From contig NZ_JAKKFH010000045.1 of the NCBI RefSeq assembly GCF_022230925.1, positions 335,889-399,888 of the forward strand: a stretch of DNA of 64,000 nt. The letters run 5' to 3'. This document shows positions 25,986 to 33,562 of the stretch, piece after piece. A program made the translations under genes and the position numbers. This stretch comes from Micromonospora alfalfae. GTDB lineage: Bacteria > Actinomycetota > Actinomycetes > Mycobacteriales > Micromonosporaceae. Position 1 is the first letter of the stretch, and every line of letters starts with the position of its first letter. The notes beneath the pieces are model-generated. The model saw nothing but the letters and a program-made list of their open reading frames with translations, was not told where the DNA came from and searched no databases.

Positions 25986-26498
25986 TCAGTCGACGCTGAG
26001 CCGGTAGCCGATGCCCCGCACCGTGTGCACGCGCAGGGTGTCGTCGACGGCGTCCAGCTTGCGACGTAACCGCTTCACGGCCGAGTGCAGGATCGACGTG
26101 TCGCCGAGGAACGCGCAGCCCCAGACCGATTCGAAGAGCCGCTGGTACGTCCAGACTCCGACCGGTGCGGTGGCGAGTTGGGTGAGCAGGTTGCGCTCCA
26201 GCCGGGTCAGGGCCAGAGGTTCGCCGCGCCACGTCACCCGATGGTCGAGCGGGTCGATGGTGAGCTCACCGAGGTTGATCTGGCCGGCCACGCCAACGGC
26301 TGGAGCGGGGGCGGACGCGGTGGTGGCGGTGGGCGGCCGCGTCGGCCCGCTGATGACCGGCCCGCCGATCATCGCCTGCAATTCCGCGAGGTCGGTGCAG
26401 ATCACCAGGGTGCCGAGTCCGTCCAGGCGCCGCACCATCCGCTCGCGCACCGACACGTCGGCGGTCACGCAGAACACGAGGGACACATCGTCGATCAC
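25986..26498 (-). CDS. Winged-helix (OmpR/PhoB-type) DNA-binding protein with degenerate receiver
   Basis: A 170-residue protein. Residues 75-170 form a Trans_reg_C winged helix (LTRLERNLLTQLATAPVGVWTYQRLFESVWG, then AVKRLRRKLDAVDDTLRVHTVRGIGYRL). The first 55 residues resemble a truncated receiver domain without the acidic pocket or phosphoaspartate, joined by an Ala/Pro/Thr linker. It is therefore probably not controlled by phosphorylation. The start is GTG 26498, 7 bases after GGGGAGG. No kinase gene adjoins. Confidence 0.87.
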   Translation of the reverse strand: MIDDVSLVFCVTADVSVRERMVRRLDGLGTLVICTDLAELQAMIGGPVISGPTRPPTATTASAPAPAVGVAGQINLGELTIDPLDHRVTWRGEPLALTRLERNLLTQLATAPVGVWTYQRLFESVWGCAFLGDTSILHSAVKRLRRKLDAVDDTLRVHTVRGIGYRLSVD

Positions 26499-26615
26499 TG
26501 TCGTACCTCCCCAGGCGCCAGTAAAAGACAACGCTGTCTGAACCCCGTAGTCAATGGTTTCCGCCGGGGCGGCCACCCGTGATCCACTGCGGCTCGCCGG
26601 GACGCGCGCCCGCTC

Positions 26616-27350
26616 TCAGAAGGTCAACAGGCGGAACTCGCCCACCGGCCGGAAGCCGAGGCCGCGGTAGACCGACTCACCGACGGCCGACGAGGTGAGG
26701 GCGGCGGTGCGGGCACCCCGCTCGGCGGCCAGATCCAGCGCCGCCCTGGTCATTGCCGCGCCGACGCCCCTGCGGCGCTGCTCGGGCTGGGTGGCGACGA
26801 AGTAGAGGGTGACCAGACCGCGGCTGATCCAGGCGACGGCCGTCGCGACCACCCGGCCGTCATCAAGGCGGCCGGCCAGCCGGAGCACAGTGCCGTCGCC
26901 GCTGAACGCCTTCTCCCGTTCGATCGTCGCCGCCACACCGTCCGCCGGGATTCCGGACACCCGGGCATACGCCGGCACGAACGTGGCGAGGTCGGTGGTC
27001 TCGGCGATCCGCACACCGGCCGGAATCGGCACCTCGGCCACCGCCCCGATCCCCACGGTCATGATCGGCATGCGGGCGACCTGCACCGCTCCGAGGGCGA
27101 CCAGACCGTCGGCGGTGCCGGCGTCGCTGTCCGGGCCAACCCACCAGACCCGGGGTACGCCGTGCAGGCGCTCGCGGGCCTCGGCGAGCGCGTCCTGCGC
27201 TGTGCGCCCGACCACCCGCAGCACGCCGTTGAGGGGTGCGTGCGGCACGTTACTGCGGTAGGTCGGGAGGTCCGGCCCCCCGGCGACACCGATGTTCCAA
27301 CCGAGCAGATACGCCCGGTGCGCGGCCAGCACCGCGTCGAGAGGCTTCAT
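26616..27350 (-). CDS. GNAT family N-acetyltransferase
   Basis: A 244-residue protein whose last 130 residues are a GNAT domain with acetyl-CoA loop QPEQRRRGVGAAMTRAAL and C-terminal AVGESVYRGLGFRPVGEFRLLTF. The N-terminal 110 residues (WNIGVAGGPDLPTYRSNVPHAPLNGVLRV) form an additional, decayed GNAT-like half seen in two-domain actinobacterial members. The ATG at 27350 is used; the open frame continues 55 codons upstream without coding character. Divergent from the TetR gene at 27466. Substrate unknown. Confidence 0.88.
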   Translation of the reverse strand: MKPLDAVLAAHRAYLLGWNIGVAGGPDLPTYRSNVPHAPLNGVLRVVGRTAQDALAEARERLHGVPRVWWVGPDSDAGTADGLVALGAVQVARMPIMTVGIGAVAEVPIPAGVRIAETTDLATFVPAYARVSGIPADGVAATIEREKAFSGDGTVLRLAGRLDDGRVVATAVAWISRGLVTLYFVATQPEQRRRGVGAAMTRAALDLAAERGARTAALTSSAVGESVYRGLGFRPVGEFRLLTF

Positions 27351-27465
27351 GATCTGGATCGTAACGCGGGGGTCGCACGCTCTCGGCCAGCGGAAACGGC
27401 TCGGATCGGCCGCTGTGACCGGCGGTACTTTGTCGATCGTTCCAGATAGCGGGTAGCGTTCAGCC

Positions 27466-28047
27466 ATGGCCCGCACCCGTGAGTTCGACCTCGACGCCGC
27501 TGTCGACGCTGCCATGGACGTGTTCCGGAGAAAGGGCTACGAGGGCACCTCCATGCGGGACCTCTCCGAGGCGACCGGCCTGGGCAGCGGCTCGATCTAC
27601 GCGGCGTTCGGCAGCAAGGACGGCCTCTACCTGGCGGTGCTCGACCTGTACCGGCAGCGCTACGCCACACCGATGGTCGATCTGCTGCGCTCGGGCAACG
27701 ATCCGCGGGCGGTCATCCGTGAGGTGTTCATCGGCGCCGTGGACGACATCACCGGCGACGGCCGGTACCTCTCCTGCCTGATCGTCGGGGCGTCGATGGA
27801 ACGGGCGCACCAGGATGTGCGGGTCGCCGAGCGGCTTCGCTCGACCACCCAGTCCCTGGAGTTGGCGCTCTACGACCTGCTCGCCGAGGCGCAGTTGCGG
27901 GGTCAGATCACCACCGACCGCAGCGCCACCGACCTGGCCGGCTTCCTGGTCACCAGCCTTCAGGGCCTGCGGGTGATGGGTGCCATCAACCCGGATCGGG
28001 CGGCGCTGACGCGTTACGCAGAGGTCGCGCTCACCTGCCTGAACTGA
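27466..28047 (+). CDS. TetR family transcriptional regulator
   Basis: A 193-residue regulator. The HTH is FDLDAAVDAAMDVFRRKGYEGTSMRDLSEATGLGSGSIYAAFGSKDGLYLAVL, characteristic of the TetR/AcrR subgroup with a YAAF recognition helix. The C-terminal domain (YLSCLIVGASMERAHQDVRVAERL) resembles the TetR_C_16/NemR-like set that often control oxidoreductases. The oxidoreductase gene begins 48 bases downstream in the same direction, so the two probably form an operon controlled by this protein. Confidence 0.92.
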   Translation: MARTREFDLDAAVDAAMDVFRRKGYEGTSMRDLSEATGLGSGSIYAAFGSKDGLYLAVLDLYRQRYATPMVDLLRSGNDPRAVIREVFIGAVDDITGDGRYLSCLIVGASMERAHQDVRVAERLRSTTQSLELALYDLLAEAQLRGQITTDRSATDLAGFLVTSLQGLRVMGAINPDRAALTRYAEVALTCLN

Positions 28048-28095
28048 ACACCGGACACGGTCGGCGGCCGGGGCGCCCGAAATGAGGAGTCGAGC

Positions 28096-29052
28096 ATGAG
28101 AGCGGTCGGACTGCTGCGCTACGGCGGGCCCGAGGTGCTGCGGGTGGTCGAGCTTCCGACGCCGCACGCCGGCCCGGGCGAGGTTCGCATCCGCGTACGC
28201 GCCGCGGCGGTCAACCCCGCGGACACCCTGATCCGGGCCGGTATGACGCCGGTGCGACTGCGCGGCAGCGATCCGCTGCTGCCCGGCCAGGACATCGCCG
28301 GCACCATCGATGAGGTGGGCTCCGACACCAGTGGCGCGCTCGCCCCGGGTGACCCGGTGATGGCCATGATCAACCCGACCCGGGCGGCCGGCGGCGGGTA
28401 CGCCGAGTGGGTGGTGCTCCCGGAGGCCTGGGTGGTGCCCGCTCCGGCGGGCGTGTCACCCGCCGAGGCGGCCACTCTGCCGTTGAACGGGTTGACGGCA
28501 CTGCACGCCCTGGACCAGTTGCGGCTGCCACCCGGCAGCACCCTCGCGGTGACCGGCGCGGCCGGTGCCGTCGGCGGGTACGCGGTCCAGCTCGCCAAGG
28601 CCGCCGGTCACCGGGTGTTGGCCGACGCGTCGCCGAGTGACACCGAACTGGTCGCCGCGCTCGGGGCCGACGTGACGGTCACCCGAGGTCCAGATGTCGC
28701 CGACCGTTTCCAGGAGCATGCCCCGGACGGGGTGGACGCCGCTGTCGACGCCGCGTTGCTCGGCGGCGCGTTGCTGCCCGCGGTACGCGACGGGGGCGTC
28801 GTGGCGCTACTGCGCGGCGGGCCCGATCCGGTGCTTCGGGCGCAGGCCGACCAGCGCAGGATCGACATGGTGTCCGCGTACGTGCACGAGTACGACGGGC
28901 GCCCCGACAAGCTCGACCTGCTTCGGCGACTCGCCGAGGAGGGGGCGCTGACCCTGCGGGTCGCCGGCCGGTTCCCGCCGCAGGAGGCGGCCCGCGCGCA
29001 TCAGCTCCTGGAAGCGGGAGGGGTGCGCGGCCGGTTGGTCATCGAGTTCTGA
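28096..29052 (+). CDS. NADP-dependent zinc-free alcohol dehydrogenase/quinone oxidoreductase
   Basis: A 318-residue medium-chain reductase. The N-terminal GroES-like domain starts MRAVGLLRYGGPEVLRVVELP; the Rossmann fold shows LAVTGAAGAVGGYAVQLAKAAGHRVLA. Zinc-ligand cysteines are absent, which places it with quinone oxidoreductases (QOR/NADP-dependent enone reductases). Product would be a reduced quinone or enone. GAGGAG lies upstream of the ATG. Likely cotranscribed with and induced through the TetR gene at 27466-28047. Confidence 0.93.
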   Translation: MRAVGLLRYGGPEVLRVVELPTPHAGPGEVRIRVRAAAVNPADTLIRAGMTPVRLRGSDPLLPGQDIAGTIDEVGSDTSGALAPGDPVMAMINPTRAAGGGYAEWVVLPEAWVVPAPAGVSPAEAATLPLNGLTALHALDQLRLPPGSTLAVTGAAGAVGGYAVQLAKAAGHRVLADASPSDTELVAALGADVTVTRGPDVADRFQEHAPDGVDAAVDAALLGGALLPAVRDGGVVALLRGGPDPVLRAQADQRRIDMVSAYVHEYDGRPDKLDLLRRLAEEGALTLRVAGRFPPQEAARAHQLLEAGGVRGRLVIEF

Positions 29053-29090
29053 TCCCGGCGTCCGCTGCGGCGCGGGGTCGCCGGTGCGAC

Positions 29091-29123
29091 GGGCCGGCCA
29101 CCTTCGCCGAAGGTGGCCGGCCC
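29091..29123. terminator. Bidirectional terminator hairpin
   Basis: A perfect 16-bp stem (left arm begins GGGCCGGCCACC) with a 1-base nominal loop lies between the convergent oxidoreductase and DUF6458 genes. Confidence 0.85.
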
Positions 29124-29170
29124 GCAATCACTGTGGTCTGGCGGCTCCGCCAGCGGTGGAGCTGGCTGGT

Positions 29171-29413
29171 TCACAGCGGCGGTGCGATGTCCCGCCGCTC
29201 CTCGACCTGGCGATACTCCACCGGCTGCTCGGTGGTGGTGACGACCTGGCGGCGGCGACCCCAGATCAGCGTGGTCATGATCAGGCCGAGCACGCCGGCG
29301 CCCATCAGGATCCAACCGACCACGTCGAGGTTGATGCCGCCGACGCTCGCGTCCAGTGCGAAGGTGAGGATCGCGCCGAGCGCGATCAGGAAGATGCTGG
29401 TGCCGATACCCAC
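29171..29413 (-). CDS. DUF6458-type small membrane protein
   Basis: An 80-residue protein with two transmembrane helices (IFLIALGAILTFAL and VVGWILMGAGVLGLIMTTLIWG) and a hydrophilic C-terminal tail. The opening GIGTSIFLIALGAILTFALD and the GGINLDVVGWILM centre are a conserved actinobacterial pattern. Function unknown. GTG 29413 follows AAGGAGG by 5 bases. Confidence 0.88.
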   Translation of the reverse strand: MGIGTSIFLIALGAILTFALDASVGGINLDVVGWILMGAGVLGLIMTTLIWGRRRQVVTTTEQPVEYRQVEERRDIAPPL

Positions 29414-29560
29414 GACAGCCTCCTTAAGGGGGTGTGGTGCGCTGTCGAGCCCTTCAGTACCCCGGCCGGGACCAGCGCAACCGTGACCGGCCAGGGTGCC
29501 GTGCCAAGCGATCTTGGCATCGGGTAGAGTTCACCTGTCGCCGGCGCTTGCCGGGGACGT

Positions 29561-29633
29561 GCGGACGTAGCGCAGCTGGTAGCGCATCACCTTGCCAAGG
29601 TGAGGGTCGCGGGTTCGAATCCCGTCGTCCGCT
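29561..29633 (+). tRNA. tRNA-Gly (GCC), second copy
   Basis: All 73 bases are identical to 25658-25730; anticodon GCC at 29594-29596. First gene of a Gly-Val pair without the Cys gene of the other cluster. Confidence 0.98.
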
Positions 29634-29681
29634 CGCGATCCGCCCCATTGGGGCTTGGCTGCCGGGTTCGGCGGCCGCCAC

Positions 29682-29756
29682 GGGCGATTGGCGCAGTGGG
29701 AGCGCGCTTCCCTGACACGGAAGAGGTCACTGGTTCAAACCCAGTATCGCCCACCA
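29682..29756 (+). tRNA. tRNA-Val (GAC), second copy
   Basis: Anticodon GAC at 29714-29716, encoded CCA at the end. It matches 25849-25923 except for C in place of T at the first anticodon-loop position. Confidence 0.97.
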
Positions 29757-29763
29757 GCTCAGC

Positions 29764-29794
29764 GGCCACATCCGATCGATGGATGTGGCCTCTT
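29764..29794 (+). terminator. Rho-independent terminator of tRNA-Val
   Basis: Perfect 10-bp stem GGCCACATCC/GGATGTGGCC with a GATCGAT loop, followed by TCTTGCTATT. Confidence 0.85.
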
Positions 29795-29813
29795 GCTATT
29801 GCTGGGTGACCAA

Positions 29814-29846
29814 CCCACCTCAGGCGAGCGAGCTCGCTGAGGTGGG
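29814..29846. terminator. Hairpin between tRNA-Val and lipoprotein gene
   Basis: Perfect 10-bp arms CCCACCTCAG/CTGAGGTGGG flank an inner GCGAGC/GCTCGC element. It is 14 bases beyond the stop of the leftward lipoprotein gene and probably terminates it. Confidence 0.75.
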
Positions 29847-29860
29847 CCCAGAAACGGGGC

Positions 29861-30673
29861 TCAACTCCAGCTAAGCCCGGCGAGTTGTTGCTTGAACTGT
29901 TTCAGGGTGAAGCCGTGGCTGTCGGGCGGTACAAGCGACAGGGAGTAGGTGACCTGCCCGAGCTCCCACCAGACCGTCCAAGAGCCTGGTGCGCCGTAGG
30001 TAGTGATGATGCCTTGCTGTGAGCGGATTGGGACCGTGGCGACAGTGGCGGGCCGGTGCACCCTGGTTGTGGGCTGCGCGTCGAGGAGCAGCGTTGTGCC
30101 GCCAGGGTCGCGAAAGCTCTGAAACCAGCGTTCGTCGGGCCGCAGGTGTCCTCCGGAAGGATCCCACCGCTTGTCTGCAAGGACGTCCGGCACATCCCGC
30201 TGAAAGTAGGTCGGATGCGGCCGGGTGGTGGTGGCGTCGCGCAGAACTCTGTCACCGAGGGGTTTCTGCAGCGACACGAAAGCGGGCGCAGCGTCACCGG
30301 TGGTGGCGCAGGCTTCTTCCTCTGCTCGCACAGTGCTCGTGGTCACCGAAATGACCACCTGGGTTTCGTCCTGATGGGTGATCGTCGCCTCGGGGGAACG
30401 CGTGGGCTCTCCGCAGTTTGCACTGTCTATGCCGGTGGCCACGGTGATCGAGGTGTCGTCGCGAGCGACGACCGCTGCGACCCATGGCAGCACGACGGAT
30501 CCATCCGGCGTCGAGGCTCGATTCTCATGCTGTGGTGCCGCCGACGCGGACGGTGTCGCCTCTTGTGGAGGTTCCGCTACGGCGTCTCGGCGACCTGTTC
30601 CGCAGGCACCACATAGCGTCGCGACGAGCACTGCTGCGGTGATGCGGACAACCTTGCGCGAGCTAATGATCAC
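29861..30673 (-). CDS. Putative lipoprotein of unknown function, atypical composition
   Basis: About 270 residues. A short signal peptide (VVRITAAVLVATLCGAC) ends in a lipobox-like LCGAC, followed by a Ser/Pro/Ala linker. The mature part has scattered cysteines (DSANCGEP, EEACATTG) and a WELGQVTYSLSLVPPDSHGFTLKQFKQQLAGLSWS ending. I recognise no domain. Third codon positions are visibly less G+C-rich than in neighbouring genes, and it sits directly beside a tRNA gene, which suggests horizontal acquisition. Start uncertain: GTG 30673 or 30676, or GTG 30718. Confidence 0.65.
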   Translation of the reverse strand: MIISSRKVVRITAAVLVATLCGACGTGRRDAVAEPPQEATPSASAAPQHENRASTPDGSVVLPWVAAVVARDDTSITVATGIDSANCGEPTRSPEATITHQDETQVVISVTTSTVRAEEEACATTGDAAPAFVSLQKPLGDRVLRDATTTRPHPTYFQRDVPDVLADKRWDPSGGHLRPDERWFQSFRDPGGTTLLLDAQPTTRVHRPATVATVPIRSQQGIITTYGAPGSWTVWWELGQVTYSLSLVPPDSHGFTLKQFKQQLAGLSWS

Positions 30674-30802
30674 CACCGCAGCCTGCCATAAAAGTGGAAG
30701 CCCACCGCTGCCCCTCACTGCACCGAGCCGGTGACCACCGACGAGCCAGCCGCTCGGGCGAATGCTCCGGGATCTGTGGGCAGCCCTCGGTTTTATAGTC
30801 GG

Positions 30803-33562
30803 TCACTCGCCGGCGCGGAGTACCTCGCTCAGCCGGTCGCGTCGCCGCAGCGCCGACTCCACAGGTACGACAGCGGCGGCCGTCGCCAGCAGCGCCACGC
30901 TCACCAGGCCCAGCAGCCACCACGGCAGGACCGCCGTCGGATCGGCGGCCTGACCGGTGAGCAGCCACAGGTCGAGCGGGCCGAGCGTCAGGCGCGCGAG
31001 CAGGGCCCCGAGCAGCGGGCCGCACACCGCGGTGACGACCACCGGCGGCAGCAGCTCTCCGGCGGCGACCCAGCGGGCGTCGCGTGGCCGCAGGCCCAGG
31101 GTCCGCAGTCGGGTCAGGGTCTGCCACCGCTGCGAGGCGCCGGCGGCGGCGGCGAGCATGAGGCCGAGCAACCCCAGCGCCAGCAGCACCGCGGCGGCCG
31201 TCCACGCCAGCCGTACCAGCCCTGCCGTCAGCGGAGCCACCCGCTGCGCCCGCAGGACGTCCGCCCGCAGCACGACGTCGGAGGCGACTCCGGTGTTCGA
31301 CACGGCCCGGCCCGCGCCGGGGCCGGTCACCCAGACGGTGTTCGGAACGGCGGGCAGCCCGGCGTCGGCGAGGGCCGCGGCGTCCACGATGACGACGTCG
31401 GTGGCGCCGCCGACCGAGGGAGCGGCACCGACGGCGGCGAGCCGGATCGCCGGGGCCCCGTCCCGGGGTAGCTGCAGCCGCGTGCCGGTCCGCAGATCGC
31501 CGTCACTCGAACGGACCAGCGCTGGGACCTCCCCGGGGCCAGGACCGGGTGCCCTGAGCCGGGCCAACGCCGGCGCGTCGGGCAGCGGAGTGGTGGCCAG
31601 CAGGCGCTGGAACGCCGCAGTGTCCACGACGACCAGGCGTGGGGTGAGCAGCGTCGATTCGCTGAAGACGCGTGCCGAGTTGGTCACCTGCGCGACGACG
31701 ACCTGCCCCACCCCCGGTGCGGCGGCGATGCGCTCGGCGAGTGCGGGCGTGGCGGCCTCGGCGTCGGCGCCGACGTCGAGGCGGGCGTCGGCGCCGACGG
31801 TGCTCCACGCGCCGTCGGTCAGGCCCCGGGTGACGGTGGCGCCGAGGATGAGCGCGAACGACGCGAGCGCCGTGGTGCTGACCAGAACCAGCAGCGGCAG
31901 CGCACGCCCGGCCGTTGTGGCCGCCTGGGCGGCACTGAACACGGCCAGCGGGCGGCGCGAGCGCAGGGCCTCTCGGAGCGCGAACCGCGCCCCGAGGGGC
32001 AGTAGCCGGAGCAGGACGAGCGCGCCGACGAGCGCGCCCAGAGCGAGGGCGCTGATCGGCAGGATGAGGTCGCCGGTCAGCTCACCGCTGTCACCGTCGG
32101 AGTCGACGGGCAGGAGCCCGCGCTGGTGCAGTGTGACGAAGGCGGCCACCGCGGCGATCAGGACAGCCGCCTCCACCGCGGTGCGGCGCAACTGACCGGT
32201 GGCCCGGATCCAGCGCCGAGCGGCCCGGTTGGCGGGTTGGCGTCGGTCACGGCTGGCGCGGGCGGCGGCGAGGGTGCCGAACGCCGGGCCGGCGAGGGCC
32301 CCGGCCAGGACCACGGGAACCGCCCAGGTCCAGGAGACGCCCGGAGCGGCCGCGCGCGCGAGCGCGAGCCCGACGGCGGCGGCCGACACCGACACCACAG
32401 TGGACTCGATGATCAGTTCCGCGCCGAGGTCGGGTAGCGCCGCCCCACGCTGCCGGGCGACACTCAGCACCGGGGTACGGCGGCGGGCCAGCAGGTTGGC
32501 GGCGAGCAGCAGGACCAGCACCGTGGCGGTCAGGACCCCGGCGAGCAGGACGGCGGCCTGTGTGGAAGCGGCGCTGTTCCGGGTACGGGCGTCGCGCAGG
32601 GCGGTGTCGAGCTGCGATTCCCACTTCAGGGACTGGTCGCGGTCGCTCGATGAGCCCGAGGTCGCCTTGAGCTTGACCACCTGGGCGGCGAGCGCCGCTG
32701 CGGCGTCCCAGGTGAGCGCGTCGGGAACGGGTGCGAAGTGGACGGTGCGTCGCAGTTGGTCCTCGTCGACGGCGAGCCGGGCGTCCGGTAACGACTCGCG
32801 CGACAGCAGGCCGGCGAACCGGGTGGTCCCCGGGCCGTCGGCGCCGGGCACGGGGCGCAGGAGCGCCGCGGCGAGCCGCCAGGCAGGGTCGGCGCTGTCA
32901 GTGGGTCGGTAGATCCCGCTGATCCGGACGTCCTTGTCGCGACCCTGGCCGTCCTTCACCGGGATTCGATCGCCGGGGCCGAGATCGAGTGCGGCGGCGT
33001 CCGCCTCGGAGAGGCCGACCTGCACCGGCCAGGGCGGTCCGCCGTAGGGGACCTCGACGTACTCGTCGGAGACGGTGGGACCGGGCGGGCTGCCGGCGAT
33101 CCAGGTCACGTCCGGGCCGTCGAGGTCACCGGCCAGGTAGGTGAACTGGAAGGTACGCGGCGCGTTGCCGTCGGTGATGGTGAGGATCGGGCCGTTGACA
33201 GCGGTGACTGGCGGGAGCAGCGCGGCGTCCAGGTCGGGCCCGAGGGCCGATGTCGCCCGGTCGCGGAAGTCGCCGAGGTCATCGGCGAGGTGGGGCATGC
33301 GGACCCGCCCGCCGGTCGGTCCGTCGTCGCGTTCCCAGTTGGCGTGGACGAGGACGTTCGAGTCCTGGCCGGCGCGGCGGACCGTGTCCCGCACGGCGTC
33401 GTCGGCGGCGGCGCGGAGCAGCGCCGGCGCTGCTCCGGCGAGCAGCGCGACGGCCGCGATGACGGCGGCGGTGAGCAGCAGCGGTCCGACGTCGGCACGG
33501 CCACGGCCGCGGATACTGGGCCAGTGCGGCGTCGGCCACCGACGGGTCAGCCACCGCTTCAC
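30803..33562 (-). CDS. FtsX/MacB-type ABC transporter permease
   Basis: A 919-residue membrane protein with one N-terminal helix (LLLTAAVIAAVALLAGAAPALL), a large extracytoplasmic domain, a central block of helices, a second extracytoplasmic domain and a C-terminal FtsX block (LALGLLGLMLAAAAGASQRWQTLTRLRTLGLRPRDARWV). This two-module form is typical of actinobacterial FtsX-like permeases that act by mechanotransmission rather than transport through the membrane. GTG 33562 overlaps the upstream permease stop as GTGA. Last gene of a four-gene operon. Substrate unknown. Confidence 0.92.
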   Translation of the reverse strand: MKRWLTRRWPTPHWPSIRGRGRADVGPLLLTAAVIAAVALLAGAAPALLRAAADDAVRDTVRRAGQDSNVLVHANWERDDGPTGGRVRMPHLADDLGDFRDRATSALGPDLDAALLPPVTAVNGPILTITDGNAPRTFQFTYLAGDLDGPDVTWIAGSPPGPTVSDEYVEVPYGGPPWPVQVGLSEADAAALDLGPGDRIPVKDGQGRDKDVRISGIYRPTDSADPAWRLAAALLRPVPGADGPGTTRFAGLLSRESLPDARLAVDEDQLRRTVHFAPVPDALTWDAAAALAAQVVKLKATSGSSSDRDQSLKWESQLDTALRDARTRNSAASTQAAVLLAGVLTATVLVLLLAANLLARRRTPVLSVARQRGAALPDLGAELIIESTVVSVSAAAVGLALARAAAPGVSWTWAVPVVLAGALAGPAFGTLAAARASRDRRQPANRAARRWIRATGQLRRTAVEAAVLIAAVAAFVTLHQRGLLPVDSDGDSGELTGDLILPISALALGALVGALVLLRLLPLGARFALREALRSRRPLAVFSAAQAATTAGRALPLLVLVSTTALASFALILGATVTRGLTDGAWSTVGADARLDVGADAEAATPALAERIAAAPGVGQVVVAQVTNSARVFSESTLLTPRLVVVDTAAFQRLLATTPLPDAPALARLRAPGPGPGEVPALVRSSDGDLRTGTRLQLPRDGAPAIRLAAVGAAPSVGGATDVVIVDAAALADAGLPAVPNTVWVTGPGAGRAVSNTGVASDVVLRADVLRAQRVAPLTAGLVRLAWTAAAVLLALGLLGLMLAAAAGASQRWQTLTRLRTLGLRPRDARWVAAGELLPPVVVTAVCGPLLGALLARLTLGPLDLWLLTGQAADPTAVLPWWLLGLVSVALLATAAAVVPVESALRRRDRLSEVLRAGE

